A stretch of 64,000 bases of DNA. Origin: Flexivirga alba (GTDB lineage: Bacteria > Actinomycetota > Actinomycetes > Actinomycetales > Dermatophilaceae). The position numbers and the translations under genes were made by a program. The stretch covers positions 4,661,930 to 4,725,929 of the forward strand of contig NZ_JBHSWH010000001.1 of NCBI RefSeq assembly GCF_042661025.1, read 5' to 3'. Of this stretch, positions 40,469-48,916 are shown piece after piece (position 1 is the stretch's first letter; the number at the start of each line of letters is the position of its first letter). The notes under the pieces were generated by a model. It ran no database searches. It was not told where the DNA came from and saw only the letters and a list, made by a program, of their open reading frames with translations.

Positions 40469-42406
40469 TCAGGTCACCTGGAACCAGCCGGCCCACCCGC
40501 TCGACCCGTCCCACCAGGTGCTGTAGACCAGGCCGTCGGTGCCGGTGGTGAAGACGTCGATGTGGTTCTGCGTGCGCGAGATGCTCGCGACCTGACCACC
40601 CCTCGTGCTCACCCCGCCGGACACGTTGAACCAGTTCGCCCAGCCACTCGAGCCGTCCCACCAGGTGCTGTAGACGCGGTTGTCGGTGCCGACCACGAAC
40701 AGGTCCAGATGCGTTGCGTAGCGAGCGAGAACCGTGACATCGGAGCCCGGTGAGGCGACACCGCCGCTGACCTGGAACCAACTGTTCGCCCAACCGCCCT
40801 GGTCGTTCCACCAGGTCGACATGATCCGGCCCGAGGTGTCCGTCGTGAACAGGTCGAGGTTCCCCGTGGCCCGAGAAACCACCGAGACCCGGGCGCCCGC
40901 GCCGCAGGTGACACCCGGCAACGCGAACCAGTTCGACCACCCGGACGATGCGTCCCACCAGCACGAATAGACCCGGTTGTCGGTGCCGACGGTGAAAACG
41001 TCGAGGTGATTGGTGAATCGGGAGACCGCGGTGACCGGCGAACCGGCCGCCGCGACGCCCCCTGCGAGCTGGAACCAGCCGTTCGCCCAACCGGACGAGG
41101 CATCCCACCACGTCGACATCGTCTTTCCCGAGCTGTCGGTGGTGAACAGATCGAGGTGATCCTTGAAGCGACTGACCACCTCGACACTCGAGCCTGGTCG
41201 CGCGGTGAGGCCTGGAATAACGAACCAGGAAGCCCACCCGGACGACGCGTCCCACCAGCACGAGTAGACCCGGTTGTCGGTGCCGACCGTGAACAGGTCG
41301 AGGTGATCTGGGAACCGCGACACCGACGTCACCGGCGACCCTTCTCCGCCCGGCGATGCGACTCCGCCGCCGACCCAGAACCAGCGTCCCCAACCGGACG
41401 AGCCGTCCCACCAGGTGCTGACCGTCTTGCCGTCCGGCGCGACTGCGAACACGTCGAGGTGTTGCGGGTAGCGCGCCACGACGCTCATCGGCGTTGTCGC
41501 CTTACCGGACTGGGTGAGCGGGATCAGCGGAGACGTGATCGTTCCGTCGATGCCCCACATCTCCGCATCGATCCCGGCGCTGCCATAGGCGATGCGGAAG
41601 AAGCCTTGCTCGCCCCAGCCGGTCCCCCAGGAATTCTTCGCGATCCAGCAGCCATGCGCGTCGTCATACCCGACGATGCACACGCAGTGCCCGCCGATCA
41701 CGTTGCCGCTCGTCGACGCGTTGTAGGTGTAGACCCCGCCGGCGTAGTGGTAGTAGAAGTCCTCGTAGACGGTGAAGCAGGTGGTCATCGGCCCGGTGGA
41801 GGCGATGAACTGCTTCATGGCGGTGATCGAGTTGCAAGTGGTGCTCGACGTGAACTTCGTCAGCCTCGTCTGCCAATCGGGGCAGAGGTTGCACGCCTGA
41901 TTGGCCGCCGTGTAGGGGAAGCAGGTCGCGTCGACGATGCCGTCCGCCATACAGGCGTAGGCCTGGTCCGGCCACCAGCCGCCGCCCGGGCACGCTCCGG
42001 CGCCGTGCTGCGGGCCGTAGCAGAAGAACAGTTGCGCCTCGGACAGATCGACGGTCAAGCCCGGGTTGTGTGCCCGGATGCGGACCATCGACTCCAGTGC
42101 CGCGATCGCGCCGAACGCGACACATGAACCGCAGCCGCCCTGGTCCTCGATCGGGGTGACGTAATTGCCACCGCTCGTCCGCCAGTCGAACGTTGCCGGC
42201 ACGCCGGCCGGCGCCCCCGCGACCCGTGGCCGCGCAGCCGCGGTGGCTTGCCGCTCTTCGAGCGAAGCAACTCCTGCCGGCGGCACCGCACCCAGGCGGG
42301 ACTGCGCCTGCAACAACGAATGTCCGGAGTTCGCGGTGACCCCCGGTGTCCACGGCAACTCGAGCTCGCGGACGCGTGCCTGCAACTGGGAAAGCTCAAT
42401 GGCCAT
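40469..42406 (-). CDS. Papain-like cysteine protease with seven-repeat PLL/DUF346-like propeller
   Basis: A 645-residue protein. About 70 N-terminal residues (possible pro-region) precede a C1A peptidase domain, with Cys in EDQGGCGSCVAFG, His in GGHCVCIVGYDD and Asn in KNSWGTGWGE. From about residue 310 seven repeats of about 48 residues follow, each with a core like HLDLFTVGTDNRVYS and WWDASSGW. They match the seven-bladed DUF346/PLL sugar-binding propeller. No signal peptide is seen, yet ATG 42406 has a strong AGGAGG in front, so the start looks right. How it leaves the cell, if it does, is unknown. It is coupled to the inhibitor gene. Confidence 0.88.
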   Translation of the reverse strand: MAIELSQLQARVRELELPWTPGVTANSGHSLLQAQSRLGAVPPAGVASLEERQATAAARPRVAGAPAGVPATFDWRTSGGNYVTPIEDQGGCGSCVAFGAIAALESMVRIRAHNPGLTVDLSEAQLFFCYGPQHGAGACPGGGWWPDQAYACMADGIVDATCFPYTAANQACNLCPDWQTRLTKFTSSTTCNSITAMKQFIASTGPMTTCFTVYEDFYYHYAGGVYTYNASTSGNVIGGHCVCIVGYDDAHGCWIAKNSWGTGWGEQGFFRIAYGSAGIDAEMWGIDGTITSPLIPLTQSGKATTPMSVVARYPQHLDVFAVAPDGKTVSTWWDGSSGWGRWFWVGGGVASPGGEGSPVTSVSRFPDHLDLFTVGTDNRVYSCWWDASSGWASWFVIPGLTARPGSSVEVVSRFKDHLDLFTTDSSGKTMSTWWDASSGWANGWFQLAGGVAAAGSPVTAVSRFTNHLDVFTVGTDNRVYSCWWDASSGWSNWFALPGVTCGAGARVSVVSRATGNLDLFTTDTSGRIMSTWWNDQGGWANSWFQVSGGVASPGSDVTVLARYATHLDLFVVGTDNRVYSTWWDGSSGWANWFNVSGGVSTRGGQVASISRTQNHIDVFTTGTDGLVYSTWWDGSSGWAGWFQVT

Positions 42407-42530
42407 CGCCGGCCTCCTGATTCTGGCTGTCGCAACAGCGGATCGGCGGCGCGCGGATGCGAGCTGCCGCGAGAGCCGGCCGGTTGCTGGCTGAGCCCAC
42501 GGATCGACCTCTCACTGACAGGAGGGCCGT

Positions 42531-42704
42531 ATGGCGCGACCTGATACGCGTTGCGCGCTCCACTCAGTTCCGCATTGGCCTGAGTTTGAAGAGAACGATG
42601 CCGAGGTACGCGTTCAGCACGGTCTGCTCGGCGGCCGCGTCGGACAGCTGAGCCTCAACCACGGGCAGCGACGTCAGCCCGCCGCGAGATGCTTGGCCAG
42701 GTAG
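42531..42704 (+). CDS. Possible 57-residue ORF
   Basis: A short frame starting MARPDTRCALHSV directly behind AGGAGG, in the 267-bp gap between the protease and the UvrA-like gene, overlapping the end of the latter. Composition is ordinary and no family is recognised. The good ribosome-binding site is the only support. Confidence 0.2.
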   Translation: MARPDTRCALHSVPHWPEFEENDAEVRVQHGLLGGRVGQLSLNHGQRRQPAARCLAR

Positions 42705-45139
42705 GGCGCCGTGGCACTTCCTTTCGCCCGGGCAACCGTCTCGGGCGTGCCGGTCGCGATGACCCGACCACCCTGGTCACCACCCCTGGACCGAGGTCGA
42801 TGACCCAGTCGGCGCTGGCGATCGTGTCGAGGTCGTGCTCGACCAGCACCACGGTGTTGCCGGCATCCACCAACCGGTGCAGCTGGCGGACCAGCAGTGC
42901 GATGTCGGAGGGGTGCAGCCCGGAGGTGGGCTCGTCGAGCAGGTAGAGCGCGTGCCCGCGACGGGCTCGCTGCAGCTCGGTCGCGAGTTTGATCCGCTGC
43001 GCCTCTCCGCCGCTGAGCTCGGTCGCCGGCTGCCCCAGCCGCAGGTAGCCCAGGCCGACCTCCCGCAACGTGGTCAGGCTGCGCGCGGCAGCCGGCACGT
43101 CGCTCAGGAATTCCGCAGCCTCGTCAACGGACAGGGAAAGCACGTCCGCGATGGTCCTGCCGCGGTAGTCGATCTCGAGGGTCTCCGCGTTGTAGCGCGC
43201 ACCGTGGCAGGCCGGGCAGGGCGCGTAGGTGCCGGGCAGGAAGAGCAGCTCCACCGAGACGAACCCCTCCCCCTGGCAGGTCTCGCAGCGGCCCTCGGCC
43301 ACGTTGAAGGAGAAGCGACCCGCGCCATACCCGCGGCTACGAGCTTCCGGCGTGGCGGCATACAGCTTGCGCACGGCATCGAACAGCCCCGTGTAGGTGG
43401 CCAGGTTGGAACGTGGCGTGCGCCCGATCGGCCGCTGGTCCACCCGCACGAGCCGGTCGAAGGACTCGAGTCCGGTGGCGTCGTCGACGTCGACCTCGAA
43501 GTCGCTGTCCTCGGTGTCATCGGGCGCCTGACCGAGATGGCGGCGCACCAGCTCGGAGAGCACCTGCGTGACCAGCGTGGACTTGCCCGACCCGGAGACC
43601 CCGGTCACGGCCGTCAGCACGCACAGCGGAATCTCGACCGAGAGATCCTGCAGGTTGTGGCGGTTCACTCCGCGCAGATGCAGCCAACCGTGGGGTGGGC
43701 GCTGCGGGCGGACGAGGGGTTCAGCACGACCGAAGATGTAGTCCCCGGTGACCGACCCCGCAACCTGCTCGAGGCCTGCGACCGGCCCGGAGTAGAGCAC
43801 CTCGCCACCGCCCTCGCCTGCGCCCGGGCCGATGTCGATGATCCAGTCGGCTCGGCGCACCACGTCGAGATCGTGCTCGACCACGAACAGCGAGTTGCCC
43901 GAGGCCTTCAGGGTGTCCAGCACGTCCAGCAGCGGCTCGGCGTCGGCGGGGTGCAGACCTGCGGACGGCTCGTCAAGCACGTAGACGACTCCGAAGAGGC
44001 CCGAGCGCAGTTGGGTCGCGATGCGCAACCGCTGTGCCTCTCCCGGTGAGAGCGTGGTGGAGCTGCGTCCCGGCGAGAGATAGCCCAGCCCCAGGTCGAG
44101 CAACACCTGGACCCGCGCGACGAGGTCGGCGCAGATGCGCACCGCGACCTCGGTCGCCTCCCCGAGCCGGCCGACGACGTCGCCGCCGCGGCCTCCTCGA
44201 GCTCGGCCACCGGACGCAGCAGCGCGACCAGCTCGCTGAACGACAACGCGTTGAGCTGCCCGATGTTCTGCCCGCGGAAGGTGACCGCCAGCGAGTCCGC
44301 CTGCAGCCCCGTGCCATCGCATTCCGGGCAGGACACGCTCTGGACGAAACGCATCACCTTGTCGCGCATCATCTGGCTCTGGGAGTTCGCAAGCACGTGG
44401 TGCACGTGCGTGCGGGCGCTGCGGAACAAGCCGTAGTAGCCGTGGTCGACACGGCCCGGCTCGGGCTCGATCATCACCTTCGGCTGCTCCTCGGTGAAGA
44501 GCAGCCACTCACGATCCTTCGCCCGCAACTTGCTCCAGGGGTGTCCAGATCGATGCCCAGCCCCGACACGATGCTGCGCAGATTTGCGCCCTGCCAGGCA
44601 CCCGGCCAGGCGGCGATCGCCCCCTCCCGAATCGTCAACGACCGGTCCGGCACCATCAGCTCCTCGCTGACGTCGTGCTCCTCACCCAGCCCGTGGCAAC
44701 GTGGACAGGCTCCTGCGGCTGTGTTCGGTGAGAACGCCTCTGCGGCCAGTCGCGACGCGCCCTCGGGGTAGGTGCCGGCGCGCGAGTAGAGCATCCGCAG
44801 CAGATTGGACAACGTGGTGAGCGTGCCGACCGTCGAGCGCGAGCTGGCGGCACCGCGGCGCTGCTGTAGCGCCACGGCCGGGGGCAGCCCGGTGATCTCC
44901 TGCACGTGCGGAGCACCCACCTGCTGCAACAGGCGGCGAGCGTATGGCGCCACCGACTCGAAGTAGCGGCGCTGCGCCTCGGCATACAGGGTGCCGAAGG
45001 CCAGGGAGGACTTGCCGGAGCCCGAGACGCCGGTGAAGGCGACCATCGCGTCCCGAGGCAGGTCCACGTCGACGTTCTTGAGGTTGTGCTCGCTGGCGCC
45101 CCGGACATGGACGAAGTGGTCGCGTTGGTCGTCGGTCAC
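42674..45139 (-). CDS. UvrA-family excinuclease paralogue, three frameshifts in this sequence
   Basis: A UvrA paralogue with two ABC modules: Walker A FTGVSGSGKSSLAFG and VTGVSGSGKSTLVTQ, zinc-type CysXXCys pairs (CPECDG, CETCQGEG, CPACHG), signatures LSPGEAQRLRIA and LSGGEAQRIKLA, and Walker B VLDEPSAGLH and LLDEPTSGLH. The zinc insert of the first module is short, as in UvrA2/DrrC-type drug-resistance homologues. The frame breaks at about 44538-44541, 44180 and 42783-42786, each repaired by one added base. The last repair gives DLGPGGGDQGGRVIATG and ends at 42674. It may be a sequencing artefact or a decaying gene. Confidence 0.85.
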
Positions 45140-45257
45140 TGCCCCTGTTTATCTGCTGCCGTCGTCGAACACAACGGAATCCCCTCCGGGTGCTCCTGGA
45201 ACCGTTGTCAGCGGATTTTCGACCGCTCAAGTCGGCGCGAGTCACCGATCACCGCAA

Positions 45258-46217
45258 TCAGGCACTCGCCCCGTCAGTCCAGCGCAACACCCGCAAGGCA
45301 CGAAGGGTGTTCCAGCGACTCGGCTTGCCGTCGCCGTCCTCGAGCTCGAAGTGGATCAGCCCGGGGTGGGTATTCTCCTGCAGCCAGCTGCCGTCCGTCT
45401 GTCGCTTGGAGCGCACCTGCTCGATGGCGTCTGCCAGTCGTGGATCGGGCGGGCCACCGATGGCGCGGAAGTGGTCGAGACCGCGCAACACGTCGTAGTG
45501 CCACTGCGTCGGGAACGAGAACTGCAGCCAATCCTCATCCGCGACCTCGCCGGTGCTCGCTCGTCGAAAGAGCTTGCGCTGCAACAGATATTCCCCACCA
45601 CGCCGCCGCGCGTCCGCCACCTCGAGATCGCCGCCCGCGCGCTCGTAGTCGAGCAAGCCCTCCAGCACACAGATCGTCGTGTGGAACGACGACCGCGTGG
45701 AGCCGTTCTCCGCCTCGCAGTTCCAGCCACCGTCCGCGAGTTGCTCACCGAGCAGGCGCTGCACGACCCGGTCGACGTTCTGCCCGAAGTAGGCGCCGAT
45801 CGAGACTGTCCCGCCATTGATGCACGGCTCGACCTCACCGTCGAAGAACGCCGACCCGTCATACTCCCAACGACAACCGGTGCGAACGCCGTCGACTGCG
45901 GCAGTCACGCGCGAATCCTGAGGATCCACACCGAATTCGCGCAGCAACCGCAAGGTGGGAAGCGTCGCGGTCCACGGTTGGCCATCGGGATCGCCCACGG
46001 GTCCGTCCGGTGGCCGCCAGTCGGACCCGGGGAAACACGCGCCACCGGCCCACGCCCCGTCGGCATACAGATCGAGCAGTCGCTTCCCCTGTCCCGACGA
46101 GGCGACTCTCGCGCGCTCGGCCGTCACCTCATCGGACGAAGCGTCGGTCAGATCACGCATCACCTGCCACCGGACCGACGCATCTCCCGCGAGCAGCCAA
46201 CTCTCCACGTCACTCAT
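45258..46217 (-). CDS. Squalene cyclase-like alpha/alpha toroid protein
   Basis: A protein of about 319 residues without the catalytic DxDD motif of cyclases. Repeats such as QLADGGWNCEAENGSTRSSFHTT and RQTDGSWLQENTHPG are the QW-like turns of alpha/alpha toroids. The group is widespread in actinobacteria with no known function. ATG 46217 (MSDVESWLL) is chosen; ATG 46226 is 9 bp upstream. Confidence 0.75.
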   Translation of the reverse strand: MSDVESWLLAGDASVRWQVMRDLTDASSDEVTAERARVASSGQGKRLLDLYADGAWAGGACFPGSDWRPPDGPVGDPDGQPWTATLPTLRLLREFGVDPQDSRVTAAVDGVRTGCRWEYDGSAFFDGEVEPCINGGTVSIGAYFGQNVDRVVQRLLGEQLADGGWNCEAENGSTRSSFHTTICVLEGLLDYERAGGDLEVADARRRGGEYLLQRKLFRRASTGEVADEDWLQFSFPTQWHYDVLRGLDHFRAIGGPPDPRLADAIEQVRSKRQTDGSWLQENTHPGLIHFELEDGDGKPSRWNTLRALRVLRWTDGASA

Positions 46218-46329
46218 CCGTGTCACCTCTCAACGAAGTTCGTGCTGGACAAGGCTCAGAAACGTGAGATCACTGCCCAACACGGATCTGACGCTAGGAC
46301 CCGCCACCGACAAGGTTCAAGATGGACTC

Positions 46330-46623
46330 ATGAGTGACGACATCACAGTGGCCGACAATCCCGACCAGAATCGCTACGAGGCACGCATCGGTGGTGCTCT
46401 CGCAGGTTTCTCGGTCTACCGGCTCGCCGCGGATCAGATCACCTTCGTGCACACCGAGGTCGACCCGAAGTTCGAGGGTAAAGGCGTCGGCTCTGCGATC
46501 GCGCGCCATGCACTCGACGACGTAACGGACCGCGGCGGGCTCTCCGTCATACCGCTGTGCCCATTCATCAAGGCCTGGATCGACCGGCACCCCGACTATC
46601 AATCGTTGGTCCAGCAGAGCTGA
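46330..46623 (+). CDS. Small GNAT-fold N-acetyltransferase
   Basis: A 97-residue compact GNAT protein of the YidJ-like type: FVHTEVDPKFEGKGVGSAIARHAL is the acetyl-CoA binding region, followed by LSVIPLCPFIKAWIDRHPDY. Substrates of this family are unknown. ATG 46330 is the first start in frame. Confidence 0.85.
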   Translation: MSDDITVADNPDQNRYEARIGGALAGFSVYRLAADQITFVHTEVDPKFEGKGVGSAIARHALDDVTDRGGLSVIPLCPFIKAWIDRHPDYQSLVQQS

Positions 46624-46689
46624 TCTCATGTGCTGAGCCACCCCGCGCGAGCGCCATACGAATCCTCAACGAGGTGAGGCATTCCCAAC

Positions 46690-46708
46690 TGTGGGTAGGC
46701 AAACTTTG
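46690..46708 (+). promoter_or_regulatory. IdeR/DmdR-like iron box, or GCAAA-N-TTTGC operator
   Basis: TGTGGGTAGGCAAACTTTG matches the IdeR box TTAGGTTAGGCTAACCTAA at about 12 of 19 positions, with the core TAGGCAAAC. It lies 38 bp upstream of the ferritin start. IdeR activates bfrB in mycobacteria. The overlapping palindrome GCAAACTTTGC also occurs, without the central C, before the methyltransferase gene at 54835. Confidence 0.45.
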
Positions 46709-46745
46709 CTGGTGGCGCACGCCGTAGCCACCTACTCTTGGTCGC

Positions 46746-47264
46746 ATGAAGATGAGCGCCGCACTTGAAAAGAAGTTCAACGCCCAGATCACCCTGGAGT
46801 TCGAGTCCTCGATGGTCTACCGCCAGCTCGCGATCGAGATGGAGGACCGAGACCTGCCGGGCATCGCCGCGTGGTTGCGACACCAGGCCGACGAGGAGAT
46901 CGTCCACGCCAACAAGTTCATCGACCACCTCAGCGATCGCGCCAACCACCCGGTGATCGGCGCCATCGCCGCCCCGAAGGTCAACGCCAAGACCGTGCTC
47001 GCGGTCTTCGAGGCGGCGCTCGGGCACGAGCAGAAGGTCTCTGCATCGATCCGTGACCTCTACGCCGCGACCGAGAAGGCCGGCGATCTCGACTCCCGTC
47101 CGCTGCTGCTGTGGTTCCTGAGCGAGCAGGTCGAAGAGGAGTCGTCGGTCGACGAGATCGTCGGACGCGTCAAGCTGATCAACGACGACGGTCCCGGCCT
47201 GCTGCGCCTCGATGACGAGCTTGCCCAGCGCCCGGTGGCCACCACCGAGAACACCGCCGGCTGA
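46746..47264 (+). CDS. Bacterial non-heme ferritin
   Basis: A 172-residue ferritin that oxidises and stores iron. The first helix has LEFESSMVYRQLAIEMED with ferroxidase Glu, then LRHQADEEIVHANKF, and later LLLWFLSEQVEEESSVDEIV. It is close to BfrB-type ferritins in length. An IdeR-like sequence sits upstream and a hairpin terminator follows. ATG 46746 or 46752 can start it. Confidence 0.93.
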   Translation: MKMSAALEKKFNAQITLEFESSMVYRQLAIEMEDRDLPGIAAWLRHQADEEIVHANKFIDHLSDRANHPVIGAIAAPKVNAKTVLAVFEAALGHEQKVSASIRDLYAATEKAGDLDSRPLLLWFLSEQVEEESSVDEIVGRVKLINDDGPGLLRLDDELAQRPVATTENTAG

Positions 47265-47280
47265 CGCACTGACGCACCCC

Positions 47281-47319
47281 GAGTGGGCCGGTCACCGATC
47301 TTCGGTGACCGGCCCGCTC
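47281..47319. terminator. Ferritin terminator that also encodes the end of the next gene
   Basis: GGGCCGGTCACCGA pairs perfectly with its complement around TCT, with GAG/CTC extending the stem past one mismatch. It lies 16 bp after the ferritin stop. The last residues of the convergent hydrolase (SGPVTEDR) are encoded within it. Confidence 0.85.
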
Positions 47320-48146
47320 GCGTTCAGGACGCGCTCCAGGGTCTGCCGCCACGCCTGCGGTTGGTCCAGATGCAGGTCATGTCCGGCATCGGCGATCACG
47401 GTGCGCTCGACGTGCGCACCGCGGCGCATCCGCTCCACCTGCTCGGTCGGTATGACGCTGTGCTCGGCCACCACCAGATGTGTCGGGACGCTCACGGACT
47501 CCCATGCCCGCCACCGGGGCAAGACGTGCACGGCACGCAGCGCCTCGATCAGCACGTCCGCGTCCCAGCACGGGACCAGGCCGCCCGCGTCGAATTGCAG
47601 GCCGTCCGCCCACGCCTCGCCGGCCATCGCGGTTCCGGTGCTTCTTGCCGCTCCTCGGTCGGCACTCATGAAGAAGTCAATGAAGGCATCCCGGTCCGGG
47701 AAGCGCGCCGGCCAACTGCGCAGCCATTGCTCAACCGGTGCGGTGGCAGCATCACCACCACCACCGACACCGGCTTCGACCATCACCAATTGCCTTACCA
47801 AGTGCGGTTTTTCGGCTGCTACGAGCATCGCCGTATGACCGCCCATCGACTGCCCGACGAGGGTCGCGGGTCCACCGCCGAGTTGCTCGATCAGCGCCAC
47901 CACGTCGGCGACGTATGCCGCCCGGGTCACGTCCTGCGGCATACGCGTCGAGTGCCCGTGACCGCGTTGCTCCAGTGCAACGATTCGATGGGTGTCACCG
48001 AGCGCACGTAGTGTCGCCGACCACTCCTGGGCAGTGCCGGCCAAGCCGTGCAGCAGGATCACCGGGTGATCGCCGGCGCCGGTCTCGGCATACGCCAGCT
48101 CGACCAGGCCACGTGCCAGGGTGCGCCAGGCGGCGGAAGCGATCAC
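47292..48146 (-). CDS. Alpha/beta hydrolase
   Basis: A 284-residue hydrolase: VILLHGLAGTAQEW for the oxyanion hole, nucleophile elbow VGQSMGGHTAM, acid near LVVAEHSVIP, and His in DAGHDLHLDQP. The substrate is unknown. GTG 48146 is the start used. It is divergent from the SOS mutasome and convergent with ferritin. Confidence 0.85.
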   Translation of the reverse strand: MIASAAWRTLARGLVELAYAETGAGDHPVILLHGLAGTAQEWSATLRALGDTHRIVALEQRGHGHSTRMPQDVTRAAYVADVVALIEQLGGGPATLVGQSMGGHTAMLVAAEKPHLVRQLVMVEAGVGGGGDAATAPVEQWLRSWPARFPDRDAFIDFFMSADRGAARSTGTAMAGEAWADGLQFDAGGLVPCWDADVLIEALRAVHVLPRWRAWESVSVPTHLVVAEHSVIPTEQVERMRRGAHVERTVIADAGHDLHLDQPQAWRQTLERVLNASGPVTEDR

Positions 48147-48216
48147 CAGGCGATTATGTCGGTTCGGCCGACATCGCCGGCCACCGCATCAGACGTCGTG
48201 CACCCGATTGACTTTG

Positions 48217-48232
48217 TCGAACACCTGTTCGA
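48217..48232 (+). promoter_or_regulatory. LexA (SOS) box of the imuA'-imuB-dnaE2 operon
   Basis: TCGAACACCTGTTCGA, a perfect palindromic actinobacterial SOS box (TCGAAC-N4-GTTCGA). It ends 2 bp before the first possible ATG of imuA', so repression would sit right at the start of transcription and translation. Confidence 0.93.
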
Positions 48233-48243
48233 TCATGGATGTC

Positions 48244-48852
48244 ATGACCACCACCACCGCGACCCGGGTTGCCGAGTTGCACGAGCTGCTGCAGCGTCAC
48301 GAGACGTCCCCCGCAGCAGACAGCGTCCCGGTGCTCCCGGCTCTCGCCGAGTTGTTCCCCCGCGGGCTGCGTGCCGGCGGGGTCTACACCCTGCACGGCT
48401 CGATGAGTGCGGCTCTCGCCCTGCTCGCCGGCCCCTCGATGGCGGGCTCGTGGTGCGGTGTCGTCGGACTGCCCGACCTGGGCATCGAAGCCGCTGTCGA
48501 GTGGGGGGTCTGGCTCGAGCGGCTGGCGCTGGTCCCTCAGGTCTCTCCCGACGACTGGACCTCGGTGATCGCGGCGCTGGTCGAAGTCACCGCGCTGGTC
48601 GTCGCCGCGCCCCCGGAGCACGTCTCTCCCGGTGAGGTGTCCCGGCTGCTCGCCCGTCTGCGAGCCAGCGGCAGCACGCTGGTGGTCCTGGGCTCCTGGC
48701 CGCGGCCAGCTGCGATGCTCGCCGGCCGGATCATGCGCTGGGACGGCCTGTATGCCGGGCACGGCCACCTCTCCGGCGGCGCCCTGCGCCTCGAGGTGAC
48801 CGAGCGACACCGCACCCGGCACGTCGACCTCACGATCCCGGTCCGGCCATGA
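48244..48852 (+). CDS. imuA: ImuA' mutasome accessory protein
   Basis: A 202-residue RecA-fold relative (TLHGSMSAALALLAGPSMAGSWCGVVGLPDLGIEAAVEWGV) that lacks a Walker A lysine. Actinobacterial ImuA' has this form and works with ImuB and DnaE2 in damage-induced mutagenesis. ATG 48244 (MTTTTATRVAEL) is chosen because the LexA box ends at 48232; ATG 48235 is possible on a leaderless message. First gene of the operon. Confidence 0.88.
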   Translation: MTTTTATRVAELHELLQRHETSPAADSVPVLPALAELFPRGLRAGGVYTLHGSMSAALALLAGPSMAGSWCGVVGLPDLGIEAAVEWGVWLERLALVPQVSPDDWTSVIAALVEVTALVVAAPPEHVSPGEVSRLLARLRASGSTLVVLGSWPRPAAMLAGRIMRWDGLYAGHGHLSGGALRLEVTERHRTRHVDLTIPVRP

Positions 48853-48856
48853 GCCA

Positions 48857-48902
48857 CCAAGGTGGTCGAGTAGCGGTGAGGAACGAGCCGCGTATCGAGA
48901 CC
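48857..48902. repeat. REP-like element between imuA' and imuB
   Basis: Begins GGTGGTCGAGTAGCGG and ends CGCGTATCGAGACC. It is the inverse orientation of the element at 23463 and closely related to the one at 50507. It separates imuA' from imuB. Confidence 0.75.
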
Positions 48903-48916
48903 CTGGAACAGACGCC

